From Lytechinus variegatus (Eukaryota > Echinodermata > Echinoidea > Temnopleuroida > Toxopneustidae): a DNA stretch of 64,000 bases. Both the position numbers and the translations under genes were made by a program. Shown piece after piece: positions 1-11,738 of the stretch. The stretch's first letter is position 1; each line of letters opens with the position of its first letter. Location of the stretch: contig NC_054740.1 of the NCBI RefSeq assembly GCF_018143015.1, positions 55,030,583 to 55,094,582 of the forward strand, written 5' to 3'. The notes under the pieces were generated by a model that ran no database searches, was not told where the DNA came from, and saw only the letters and a list, made by a program, of their open reading frames with translations.

Positions 1-191
1 ATTCAGTGTTTATATCCACTCTACAATTCACTCGATATGTTATTATCTGACATTCTGGCATACAAATATTTTGCCCCTTACTTGGCGTGGGTGTTTGAGT
101 AGATCATGCAACTGCAGATTTGGCTACACAGCAAGATTCCTTGAAAGTTCTTTTGTCTCTGACCAGTTTGTTTCTAAACTTCATCCCGTAG

Positions 192-251
192 CAGGGTGGC
201 CAGGGACAACAGCAGAGGGCACAGAATGGTGGACGTCCTATGACCCCATCC

Positions 252-286
<35 letters not shown>

Positions 287-297
287 GCAACAACAAC

Positions 298-328
<31 letters not shown>

Positions 329-3300
329 ACAACAGCAGCAGCAGCAACAACAACAACAGCAAGCTGGAACACCACAGGGTCAGGGAGAACAGATGGCAGG
401 TCAGCCAGGAGCTCAGCAGGGGATGCCTTTCCCAGCAGGTCAGTATTGATGTGTGTATCAGGATACAGGCCCAGTGGAGCGGTGCAATCCAACTACGCGA
501 GATAACACCCAAACAAAATTCTCGATGTCTATCCATGCACCTCAAAACGAGAGTAAATTTTTTGTCATTAAATATTCATATTAAACATAATCTTTAGATA
601 TTTTATGAATTTCCCTATTAGTTTGATAGAAATTAATTGATGATATGCCATTTTGATTTTCCGTAAGCAGATCTTTGCAGAACTCAATGGAATATGGTAC
701 TCGGATTGCTGACGGGGCAACCAGGGTTAAACATAGCGTAATCAATTGATAAATGCTAAACGTGCAACATCTTGTTCATGAATCCTTTATCTATGCTTTA
801 TATTATGCAGCTGGCTATCAGGTGATCACCTACTATGACCAGACAGGAGCCCTTATCAATCTAGGCCAGAGACCAGGCATGGGAGCACCTGTCAGGCTGG
901 TCTCTCCTGCACCTGTTATTGTCAGTGGTGCTCAAACAGGTAAGCATCTTGTCTAGACCTAGCCCTGTCATAATAGACTAATCTCAGCAATGTCCCTCTA
1001 CTGTACCCTAATGCCAATGCATGATTTCTTTGACATTTTCGGAAGGCAATGGCATAAATAGATAAGTTGCTCTTCGCAACTGCACTTAGTGGCTAGTGAT
1101 GCTTTTTGCTTGTATCGGAAAGTGGATTCCAAACAAGAGTGGGAGCGTCAAAGGTTAGCACGCTCGTGTAACACTCGTTCAGAATCTACTTAGCATCGAC
1201 TTGCTACTCAGCACTGTTGCAGTGTGCAGCTTAACTCTCTATGTTATTGTTATAGATTGCCATAGAAAAGATTCATGGGTGCGATATCTGGTTATGACAT
1301 GTTTTCATGTACCGTGACCTTGTTTTTAATGATCGAGCTACATGGTATCAAAAGATAGTTGTGGATTACAAGGGCAAGGGAGTGATTTCTTTGATCCAGT
1401 ATTTTTTTCAAAGCAGTTCCTGGCACCAGTCATATGTAGGAAAGAAATGACACTCAGACCAATCCAAAGATACACATAATGAAACATTTTTCACATCCAG
1501 CATTGATTTTAATGAGAAATCATTTGTAAAAATTTTGTGCACAGATGAAGTTTCATGGAATAATTTTACAAGTATGGATTGAGATTATTAACAGCTTCAT
1601 TTGCTTACTTGGAAATTAAAGAATTCCTAAATCCCCCCGCCAAAACAAAAACTATTTTAATGTATTTTTTTACATCTTGGTGGTGGTTTCACAAAGCTGT
1701 TTGTAAGTTATGCACGACTTTACAAACGACTAGTGACACTTCTTGGGTGCTAAATCAAACTCTAAATCGTTCAGATTCTCACCAGCTAAAGTTGAAATCT
1801 GATCTTTTTACATCGAAATTCTCACTTTTAACATGCATCTGAAGTGGAAAATGCAACATTTTAAAAGCTTTATTAATAGGAATACACTCCCATTATAAAA
1901 AAACATGAGGGATATTTCATTTAGCACAAGAAAGGGTCACGGTCGTGCGTAAAGCCGTGCGAACGGCTTTGTGAAACAGCCTCCTGCAATGATGTGTGTT
2001 GATGTGTGTAACCCTCAGTTCAAGCGAATGGATTCACCGGTACCAATGGTAACTTCCGTATGGTGGGCACCCAACCTCAGCAGCAGCCCCAACCTCAGCC
2101 CCAGCAGGCCCAAGGACAGGGCCATAATGCTGCTTCCATGTCCCTTTACACCAACAGCCCTCAGATGGCTTCCAACCAGCAGAACAACGGCGGTGGACTT
2201 GGCTCCTACGCTGGCCAGAGTAGCTCTGTCTTCAACAGTGGTAAGATCTGGGGCTGGTGTTTCACAAAGTAGTTTCTACAGTTATTCATGACTTTACACA
2301 CATGACGGTTGACGCATTCTTGTGCTCCACAAAGTTTTTTTCCTGTTCAACAAAGTGGTCTATTTTAGCACCCAAGAATATCCAAAGTGACAAGAATAGC
2401 ATGTTTTTCAGTTCAGATCTATAAATTATCTTTAACTTTTTTTTTCATTAATATGTGTTATCCTGGTCATTGTGGAAATTAAATATTTCTGCAAATGTGT
2501 CTGCTGTTAAATCTTATATATATATTTTTTCGTACAAGGAACTGGAGTGTGTTTGATGAACATTTATCATCTGGCAAGTAGTGAGATCTTACAACTTTCT
2601 TTGATTAACTGAGAAACAGATATCTGACTCTTTTCATGGCAACCGTTGGGAAAACATCTGACAAGTTCTTTCATAAAGCACTCCTTTGGGTGCGTTTCGT
2701 TAAAGGGCTTGTCGGACGTTTTATCTGACAAGTCTGGATTTATCTAACAGTTGCTATAGCAACAATCCTTCTCGGTCAATAAAAAAATTAAGGAAAGTCG
2801 TCAGATCTGACAACTTGTCAGAAGAAAATGCTGACGAAACGTTCCCCAGATCTGTACTTTTCCCTGACCTTGTATATCTTGTATTATTTTATTTTCATCG
2901 TGTGTATGGACTATGGCACCAAATATGTGATATGATTGTCCTTCAGGTCTAAGTGGATCCGGTGCGGACACCCCTATCCAGCGTCGTGATTCACTGGGTG
3001 GAGGATCAGACTACAAGAGATCATTGGGAATGAGTCAATTCTATGGGAGCTCACCCCAGCTTGGTCCTATCATCTCTCCTACACACACTGGTGGATCCTT
3101 GACACCTCCTCCATCGCAAAACATTGGCCTTGGATTGAGTAAGTTCCGATACGCTCTGCTACTGATACCACCGGAAATGAACATTTTTTCCAAAATTGAA
3201 CAAAATTTACACACGATTATGAAAAAAAATAAATGAAATATGTCTGCTTAACAATTTTCAGGAAGATGTATAATTACAGAGTAATGAGCAAATGAATATC

Positions 3301-6300
3301 ATAGAAATTGCTGAAAAATGCCCTTCTAATATGGTCTCACTTGTTGTTTCCTGTGCTAGCTATACAAGGAAAAGCATGTGGTAATGAAATGGATATAATT
3401 TCAAACAAGTCTGAATTACTCAAATTAAACCTTGTTCTAAATAAGCATTCTGGCATTTTAAGAACACTTAAGGATTGCTTCCTTCCATTTCCATTCAAAA
3501 TAAGATTTCTACACCATAACGCCAACTTAGCTTTGAATCAAATCTATTCACACAAAAATTGCTGTTTCATATAAAGCTAAAATTGTAAATCAAACAGAAA
3601 CGCTCTTTGAATTTTGTTCACCTGTTATGTGAAATTAAATTAGATTTATTTATTTTACTTTTCTTCCATATCCTGATATCACAGCCGACTTTGGTAAGTT
3701 TTCTTTATGCTTGGTTTGTTGTGTTGTGTTTTTGCGTGTTTTTTTATCATGCTTTATTGCTTCTATTTTCTCTGAGAGAAAGCTCAAAATGGGTCGCTTA
3801 AGTATCCACAGAGGACCAAGTGAATCTGGCTTGTCGTGTACCAACTTGGAACTCCTGCATTCTTAAATTTGGAGAACCAAAACAAAACACATTGTAAAAA
3901 AACGGCACAGTTGAAATTTTAGTTTGGTAGAGAGTTGACAAATTTTAATTTACCATTTCCGTATTATAATTACTCTAGTTGACTATACGTTAACTATTTT
4001 TAAGGTATATGACAGTTTAAACTATATTTTGCAAAAATTTTATATAATGTGGTAGAAAAATCAATGAAAATGTAGATGAGAATGGCAACAATATCAAGAT
4101 TCATTCACAGATCAAAAAATTGAAATCTCATATAAATAACTTGGAAAGAGAGCAATAGACATTATTTTCAAGAGAAAGATTTTTTGTTGTTGTTGCCTTA
4201 TTGCTATTTTATTAATATTTTAACTGAAAGGGAATTTGATTTGATTTCTCTCTTAAAAGCTTGAAGATCTTTTTCATTCTCTACTCTTTTTTTTAATCAT
4301 TTTCCAAAGAAGTGTGTGGCCCTCTCATCTCAATTGAAAGCCTACTCCAGTTTTGTTGTTGAAGTTGTTTATGATTATATAGTTCATTCTAACAACACTC
4401 ATTCATCGAATTTTTAGTATTCAGTACAATATTTTTTCTTCACCTTTTCTTAATCCTGTGCAAACTGATTATTTTAAATCGTCAATTTGTGTCCAATGAT
4501 GATTAAAGATATCAAAACTAATGAAACAAAATTTAAAGAAAGGAAAGATAATTCTGCATTTCAATATCAAGAGGCTTGCCAAATTTATCTAAATTGAATG
4601 ATTTTGCTGTAATAAGCAGCTATCTTTGACATAACAAGCCATGATTATTTTTAAATACTTTCTAGATGTGATTCCAAATGAAAAAGTACTATTATGCAAC
4701 AGATAAATAGATTTTGTGCCAATTCTATCGAGTCAAATTTATGAAGATGAATGAAATGTCTATTTGAGCTTGATGGCACTGACTTATACTTTGAATATAT
4801 TCTTACCTATGGTTGTTTACACAGGATTATGCCTCATTGCAAAAGTTCTTTTTGAGTGTTGTATTTTTGGGGTGTTTGTTAGGTCTTTGCTAAAAGAGTG
4901 ATGAAGAAAGAAATAAACAATCCTATTTTATGCACCATATATCTTTCAGTAGGATCGACATGATACACACCAATGCGTTTGAAATATCCGTTATGTAAGC
5001 TTTTTCCGAAATCAGTGACAATAGATGCAGATTAAATGGGAGAATTTCATGGTCAAGGGTCATTTGAGGTCACTGTACTTACTGCTTTATTTTCAAATAG
5101 ATGGATTCCTTTTCTGTTTGTGAAAAAAATTATTCGTCAAGAGTTTTCAAAGTCGGCTTTGATGCTATATTGCATCGTGCGATGCAGGTGAGACAGCCAG
5201 AGGCGATCCACTTGTACATGGTTATGTATTTCACCTTGGTTTCCTCTGAAGTATATATGGTGTATTTGAAGGAATAGGGCTACCAGGTAACACCAGCTAG
5301 CAAGACAAGACAAAGGAGTAGAAAAAAAACGTTGATCATTTGCTGTTTTCAGATAATCTACTAACAGGACCCGGCGCTACGTGGTCCAGGCAAAAGAATG
5401 AGTGGGGCAACCGAGCACTGGGCACCAACGCACCATTCAGTATGGACCAAATGTCATACTCGGTTCCATCCCCAGGCAAGCAAACTTTTCCCTATCTACT
5501 CCCTCCCTCCCTCTAAAGATTTTATCCCATCCTGTTTTGCCCCACTACCACCACCACCCACAACCCATCTTCCATGCCCCCACCCCCATTCCTATAACAC
5601 CATTCCGATACAGCATACTTGCATTTGCTTTTCCCCTCTGGCTCTGAAGCAGCTTATCACCTCCCTTGTTATATTGTGTGCTATGTTCTGGAATGAAATG
5701 CATCATCTACAGAGTATTAACATATTTTGAAATGAGACCAGTCCAGTATTAACGCACAAGATGTTGCTTTCATTCGTGTGTGTTGTCTTTCAAACTCACT
5801 ACTCTTATGAAAAAGAAGAGTAGATAAGCAATTGAAATCATATTGCCAATCAGTTATTTTGGGCAGCATATGCATAAATTTGAACAATTCAGAAAAAAGA
5901 AAATTTAGTGGCTGAAGTGAATGTGAGTGGTTAAAGAAACTAGAGCCTTGACATAAAAGCCCTCAATTGACGTATTTCAGACCAAAAGCAGAACGTTTTA
6001 TATGTCTTATTTTATAGAACCATTTTTCAACAGCAAAGATTACATATTTGCTAAAAAAAAAAAGAGGGAGCCAAACTCATAGAAGCCATATTTCAAATGT
6101 AATTTAGCTGTGCTTCAAAAAAAAAGTGATGCTATTATTCCTGTCTTTCGCTCTTCAACGTTAATGGACAGGTCTCCAAATTGAGCCTCCCCTTGGTCCC
6201 TTGTATGACAGTGGTACTGTAATCTGGAGTCATTACATGTGTCTCCAGGTGGCCATTTCATAAAGCTGTTAGTAAGATAAGAGCGACTTTGAGAACGACT

Positions 6301-9300
6301 GGTGATCCTTGTGGTACATGGTATATTAATTGGCGATGGTTAAGTGCGTAAGAAAGGACCACCAGTCATTCTTAAAGTCGCTCTTATCTTACAAACAGCT
6401 TTATGAAACGGATCCCAGGGAAGCCCCTTTTGACCATCATATTCTAGCCTTAAAGTGCAATTGAGGTTTTTAATGTGTTATTTGAAGTGAAAATACTTAT
6501 GGATTAATTCAATTTTATTATCTTCACATACATGTGTAACCAATTTTGCAGTGTTTTGTTTTTTGTAGCTTTTAATCCGATAGAGTGCTGCTGTTTTGTA
6601 TTAACATGAATTTGTTTAATTGCACAAGGTGTTTGAATATGATTCACTTTTAATCTTCTTTGAATGTGTTTTATAAGTTGACTTCTTAGTATTTCTTTTT
6701 ATCTGAAATGACCAAGTATGTTTTGTTCTGTTTTGTTTATACCATTTTAACATTTTTCTTAAGAACTAAATGAATTCAAACTGAGCAAATTAAAATATAA
6801 TGAAGCTTTGTATGTGATGTTTAAGCTGCCTGTGGGGAAATCTATACTCCTGCTTAATTTTTTTTATGAACAATCTCATTCAACCCCTTGTATAGAATAC
6901 ATGCATGAGGCATATATTAAAACAATATTTACTCGTAGGATGTAACTACTCAAGAGAGCCTATAAATGAATCACAGTGTTCTGTGATTGATATTTGAGCA
7001 TTTTATGCATGTGGAATTTGTATAGGTCTTCCGGTATTTCTTGAAAAGTATGCATGTTTGTTAATGTTTGATATTGTGCTCATGCACAAAACATGCAAAA
7101 CTTCTTTTGGACTTAGAGAATTTCTTTTACATGATAAACATAGAAAGGCAGCCCTTTGTTATTAACAAGCATGTGAAATCTTTAATCCGGCTGCTTATCC
7201 CATGTTTGAGTGAGAACTGAAGACCTTTTTAATGGGCTAAGTTCAAACTTGGTCCAAGTGTGTATAGGAATGATTGATTACTTAGGGGGTATTAAGGTCA
7301 AAGGTCTTTTGCTGAATATTTCTAGAAGTTCGATTTGTAATATTTCCTTGATCTGGCAATGCCAAAGCCTTAATTTTTGCCTGCATGCATTAAAGAAAAT
7401 CCATCTAGTTTCTTCACAATTCACTTTTTTTTAAAGAAGGAATATTGAGAAATGTATTAGTTGAGGGTCTGATTGGCTTAACTGTGATGCTTGTATACCT
7501 AACTAGGTGGAGAAGTGAAATACAGGAGTGGATCAACGTCCTCTAGTACCAGTGGATCAGGATGGGGCTCCAACACCCTGTTCCCTCCCCGCAGCCTTCG
7601 CAGCACCGCCTACATGGAGAAGAGTGCACCTGGTCGTAGTAGACTCCTGGAGGACTTCCGCAACAATCGCTTCCCTAATCTGCAGCTCCGTGACCTCGTC
7701 AGCCACATCGTGGAGTTCTCTCAGGTAACGTCAGACTTCTTGATTTGTTGCAAAAATATTTTGTTCAACTTTCTTTTATTTCTTCATTTCTGCATCAGGT
7801 GTGATCACTCTTGGTACAAATGATCCTTGGGTAATACCATGTGTGTGTTCACAGGGATGTAGGGGTCAAAAGGTCAAGTGATAAGAGGCCATGTGCATCA
7901 TTTTTATCAAAGTTTTTGTTCAACTTGCTCTTATCTATTGCGTTCACATGTGGTGCAAATGAACCTTGAGTAATACCACGATTTTGAAACGTGAATGGTA
8001 AACTAAGACTTCCAAGTGCAATATTTCCATTGCTTGCATTTACAGGATCAACACGGATCCCGCTTCATACAGCAGAAGCTGGAGCGTGCCACTCCAACAG
8101 AACGTCAGATGGTCTTCAGTGAAATCTTGGGGGCGGCCTACAGCCTGATGACCGATGTGTTTGGCAACTACGTCATCCAGAAGTTCTTTGAGTTTGGTCT
8201 CCCTGAGCAGAAGCAGGCTCTTGCCCAGCGTATCAGGGGCCATGTGTTACCCCTCGCCCTTCAGATGTATGGGTGCAGGGTGATACAGAAAGCCCTTGAG
8301 TCTATCCCACCTGAACTACAGGTAATTCAAGCTCTACTTCCTTGCCAAGAAACACTGCCTTTCGGTCAATGCTACCTCTAACAGGAAGTCAGTCCACCTC
8401 TTACGTTTTCCGCCCACGTACAAATTTTACGAACAAGCCTCTCACCATTATAAAGTTCAAAAGTAAAACATGAAATTCATGCTATAATTAAATGAATTCC
8501 AAACGTTGCGACGTTGATGTGCACTTAAAGGCACTCTTCTGGGACACTCGACTGAGTGAGCTAGCCTATCACGTGTGACCACTGGTAGGTCATGTGATAG
8601 GTCAACTTTTTTTGTGATTTCTGATAATCCAAGAATCTGGATTGCATGAACTGTTCAATTGTTTACCCTGTTGAACAATGTAATGGCAAAAAGGGTATTT
8701 GTCTTAGGCCTAATGATATTTAAGGTTGATTCTTATATGTATATGATTAATCTTATAAATGGTTTTGTTGGTCTTCGTCAGGTTGAGATGGTGAAGGAGC
8801 TCGACGGTCATGTTCTCAAGTGTGTCAAGGATCAGAATGGCAACCATGTCGTACAGAAGTGTATCGAGTGTGTAGAACCTCAGGCCCTCCAGTTCATTGT
8901 AGATGCCTTCAGGGGACAGGTAAGTATCGAGGAGTTCAGGGTAGAAAAAGAAATTTCAGAATTAAATTAATGGAACGATGTCGCTGCAGAGCATCTGATG
9001 CTGTCCCAATTATGCCATCTTCACTGATGTCATAATTCATTCCATGATTTCTAATTCTTATACAGTTTTATATTGTATGCCTTTAATTTTAAGTCATCCT
9101 TTCTTTCCTCTGTCGTTTTTGCGATAACTTATACCCAACAGCTGAACATTATTTTGTCAAAACACAGTTATAACCACTTAACCTTTGGTCTCATGTTCTA
9201 TCTTATTTTATACCATGCTTTAAACTTATTCAGCAAGATATTTGCAGTTTGTGATCAGAGTTCAACTGATTTTTTTATATATATATATATTTTTATCATT

Positions 9301-11738
9301 CAGGTGTATTCACTGTCAACACACCCCTATGGCTGCCGTGTGATCCAGCGTATCTTGGAGCACTGTATCGTTGAACAGACCAAACCTCTGCTCGATGAAC
9401 TTCATCAACAGACAGAGAGCCTTGTACAAGACCAGTATGGCAACTATGTCATTCAGGTGAGGTTTCAATGCAAGAAAAGTGACGGATCACTCTCGCTGGT
9501 TCATCATGTTTCAGGGGGGAAATTACACAGGGCTTGGGATGACCCCCCCCAAAAAAAAAGGAATTGCTAAAAAGAACCCTGAAAAATCACCATTCATTTT
9601 AATGTTGAAGCTTAACCAATATTGAAGAATTAGGAAGTAAGCTGTGAAAAGTAGCCCTCCGGAGATTTATTTTTTTTTCTCCTGTTGTGTTATTGTACTA
9701 TTCATGAAGACCTCCACAGAAATAGGCATTCGTAATTTAAAAAAAAGGAAAATGAGAGAAAACATGATTGTTATGTACCAAAGTCACTATTCTGGTGGAT
9801 ATCTTCACTTTTCAATTCTAAGAAATGTCCCTCTCTTTCTTTGCTCCTTCCTATCCCTTCTCTTTTTTTCCCTGTCTTTCCTTCATTTCTAGTCCGACAG
9901 CTAGCCTGTAATAGGTTTGTAAATGCCCTGTGTGTGTATGTTTGTTTTACAGCATGTGTTGGAACATGGTAGACCTGAAGACAAGAGTAAGATTGTTTCA
10001 GAGATGAGAGGCAAGGTCCTTGTTCTTAGTCAGCACAAGTTTGCCAGGTAAGGGATGATCTCAAGAAAGCACTTTTAATCTAATAGTAATGATAATGTTG
10101 AATGATATAATCAACATCAATCAATATTTACCCAATTTGCATTCATGGCAACGAAACAATGAAGTCCTGAATCGAGCTCTGGATGTTATGGAATTAATAT
10201 CAGACGTAAGTTGTCTTGTAATACTACTATCAATGAATGTATTGGAATAGTCGTTCATAAAGTACTGTTGGTGTTAGGAAAGTTTCTGTTCAAACGGTAA
10301 TCAAGAGTTATTCCCAACATTAACGCAATGTGATGCCGTCAAGCTCTTAATTGATGTTCATTGTCAGAGTTATGAATACAGGATTCGAGTGTGGGTAGGC
10401 ACAACATGCAAGCTTAATGAAGTATGCGGCATATTTCGACTCGTTTGTTTGGTGGAGGATTCTGTACCTAAAAGAAGCAGGATTGTCTGGAGGAATAACC
10501 TTGATAAACTCTTTGTCTCTGTTGCATCATTGATATTTAAATGGCCATTTCGGAGGATTCAGTAAAGTTTTATTTGAATGATTCTTTGTTTTTCTGTTTC
10601 CATAGTAACGTGGTTGAGAAGTGCATCACTCACTCTTCACGACCTGAGAGGGCGCTACTCATCGATGAAGTCTGCTCCTACAATGATGGGTAAGCCACAG
10701 ATAAATAGACATCAATTCCAATTGATTAGACAACCTTCTTAAAAAAATGAGTGCCATACTCTTACGAAAGACAGTGATTAATTGCCAATAAATTCGCAAA
10801 ATATTCATGGCATTTTGTTGGAATGATGTGTCTTTTTATAAGCAATTATCCAGCATATGGTAATCTGTGTCTGTAATTTTCAACTTGTAGTTGGTCTATA
10901 TTCTTGCATTGTAGTCTTAATATTATCATAAATTTCAGATACTATTATATTTTAGTGATTTTCATGCATTTACTGATTTTGTATAATTCCACAGACCCCC
11001 CCCCCACCCCCTCACAGAGAGCTCTCCTTCGATGGGTCAAACTATTTTAGGTTGAATACCAGGGGCCTGTCTTACAAAGATTTGCGATTGATTGGATCAA
11101 TCGCAACTATGGAAAGCCAGCAAAGTCAACATATAAAATGCATTTTTGTTTTAAAAAATTATAGATATTAATGTATATCCATAAATTCATTGATTTCTAG
11201 ACATTTTGTTGTGCTCTGCTTTGTATACAAAGGACATTTTACAATTTTCTGTATAAAAAAAATTATGACACTGATGGATTTCCATATACGATTGATTGGA
11301 TCAATCGTGGCTCTTTGTAAGACGGGGCACAGATGTCACAGATAAAAATGAAAGAAAAACCTTTGATGAATCATGAAACCCAAGTTGGTCTAGAAGTATT
11401 TTAAGTTTGAACCAACCCTTGTTTAATCGGTTTATGCTACTTGTCCATTTATTTCAATGAAAGTCATGTGGTGAAATAAAATGCCAATTATATATTTAAT
11501 GTTTAACAGTGCCCTCTACACCATGATGAAAGACCAGTATGCCAACTACGTTGTGCAGAAGATGATTGATGTATCCGAGCCCAACCAACGCAAGGTCCTC
11601 ATGCACAAGATCCGTCCGTACGTGGCCTCGCTGCGCAAGTACACCTACGGCAAACACATCTTGGCCAAGCTTGAGAAGTTCTTCATGAAGAACAACGACT
11701 TGGGACCCATCGGTGGACCAACCAATGGTACCTTGTAG
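192..11738 (+). CDS. PUM: Pumilio-family RNA-binding protein (PUM1/2 orthologue), 3' part of gene
   Basis: Sequence-specific RNA-binding translational repressor that binds UGUANAUA in 3' UTRs and recruits deadenylases in the cytoplasm (family knowledge). The exons seen are 192-438, 811-939, 2019-2240, 2947-3138, 5353-5475, 7507-7724, 8046-8321, 8782-8919, 9304-9456, 9953-10047, 10606-10689 and 11510-11738. Phases join without a break and give 702 codons including the stop. The N-terminal exons lie before the window. The middle holds a Gln tract, then [16 protein letters not shown] and [16 protein letters not shown], which match vertebrate PUM. The PUM domain starts at [19 protein letters not shown] (exon 7507). 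All eight repeats show their base-reading residues: SRxxQ, NYxxQ, CRxxQ, NHxxQ, CRxxQ, NYxxQ, SNxxE, NYxxQ. It ends [13 protein letters not shown]. The PHS tripeptide after NDG of vertebrate PUM is absent. The domain identity is certain; exon 5353-5475 is the least sure exon. Confidence 0.96.
252..362 (+). repeat. Mixed CAG/CAA tract coding for 37 Gln in Pumilio
   Basis: In the frame of exon 192-438 (MTPS just before, AGTPQGQG just after) every codon from 252 to 362 is CAG or CAA, giving 37 consecutive glutamines. CAA interruptions are frequent, which usually stabilises such tracts. Open frames in the other registers read poly-Ala, poly-Thr, poly-Leu or poly-Val and are shadows. Vertebrate PUM proteins also carry Q- and A-rich runs N-terminal to the RNA-binding domain, so the tract is expected, though long. 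Confidence 0.9.
1684..1980. mobile_element. Short hairpin MITE, family A (TTTCACAAAGC ends)
   Basis: The left end reads GGTTTCACAAAGCTGTTTG and the right end is its imperfect reverse complement, CGGCTTTGTGAAACAGCC. The arms continue inward with the paired motif GCACGACTTTAC / GCGTAAAGCCG. The element lies inside a Pumilio intron and has no coding capacity. Related copies lie at 6248-6420, 23793-23962 and 33586-33738; a fragment is at about 2248-2340. Confidence 0.75.
2688..2847. mobile_element. Short hairpin MITE, family F (CTTGTCGGACGTTTTATC)
   Basis: The element starts at GGGTGCGTTTCGTTAAAG and closes with the partner GACGAAACGTTCCCC. Inside, TTGTCGGACGTTTTATCTGA faces GTCAGATCTGACAACTTGTC. 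Related copies lie at 20923-21080 and 40991-41158. It is non-coding and lies in a Pumilio intron. Confidence 0.7.
3685..3693 (+). other. Candidate 9-nt microexon in Pumilio
   Basis: Inside the 3139-5352 intron the sequence CCGACTTTG is bounded by a pyrimidine-rich stretch ending TATCACAG and by the strong donor GTAAGTTTTC. At 9 nt it keeps the frame. The flanking exons end and start in phase 1, so inclusion would give Thr-Asp-Phe followed by Asp instead of Asn at the junction. No RNA evidence is available and chance signals of this size occur, so this is a hypothesis. Confidence 0.35.
5146..5218. mobile_element. 3' end fragment of the TCTCACCTGC repeat
   Basis: AAAGTCGGCTTTGATGCTAT, GCGATGCAGGTGAGACAGCC and the end GATCCACTTG match the 3' end of the full repeat at 51100-52350, where the corresponding text is GTGATGCAGGTGAGACGGCC and ATTCCACTTG. 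Only the terminal part is present, inside a Pumilio intron. Confidence 0.65.
5353..5475 (+). other. Pumilio exon with a GC splice donor
   Basis: This 123-nt exon has phase 1 on both sides and is open in the gene's frame. It follows the acceptor TTTGCTGTTTTCAG and ends at CCAG|GCAAGC, a GC donor with otherwise good consensus. It encodes [18 protein letters not shown] at its start and [12 protein letters not shown] at its end, and joins GGEVKYRSG in the next exon, which matches the AEAKYRSAS block of vertebrate PUM. The exon sequence itself is not one I recall from vertebrates. Because it is phase-symmetric it could be a skipped cassette exon. Confidence 0.6.
6248..6420. mobile_element. Short hairpin MITE, family A
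   Basis: The left arm, CATTTCATAAAGCTGTTAG then TAAGATAAGAGCGACTTTGA, pairs with the right arm, TTAAAGTCGCTCTTATCTTA then CAGCTTTATGAAACGG. The arms are close to perfect over about 50 bp with a short loop, which suggests a fairly recent copy. It lies in the GC-AG intron of Pumilio. Confidence 0.8.
11061..11329. mobile_element. Short inverted-repeat MITE, family C (CTTACAAAGA ends)
   Basis: The left end GGGGCCTGTCTTACAAAGAT is followed by GCGATTGATTGGATCAATCG. The right end holds ACGATTGATTGGATCAATCG followed by GGCTCTTTGTAAGACGGGGC. Related copies lie at 36320-36580 and 58031-58303; a partial one is at about 21178-21389. It is non-coding and lies in the last Pumilio intron. Confidence 0.78.

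Noticed and set aside
174-545. Poly-Leu, poly-Ala, poly-Thr and poly-Val frames at the Gln tract
   Set aside because: They are the other registers and the opposite strand of the CAG/CAA repeat in the Pumilio exon.
10980-11025. Search for a PHS-coding microexon in the last Pumilio intron (CACAG, C run, CTCACAG)
   Set aside because: No GT donor follows the CTCACAG, so the tripeptide seen in vertebrate PUM is simply absent here.
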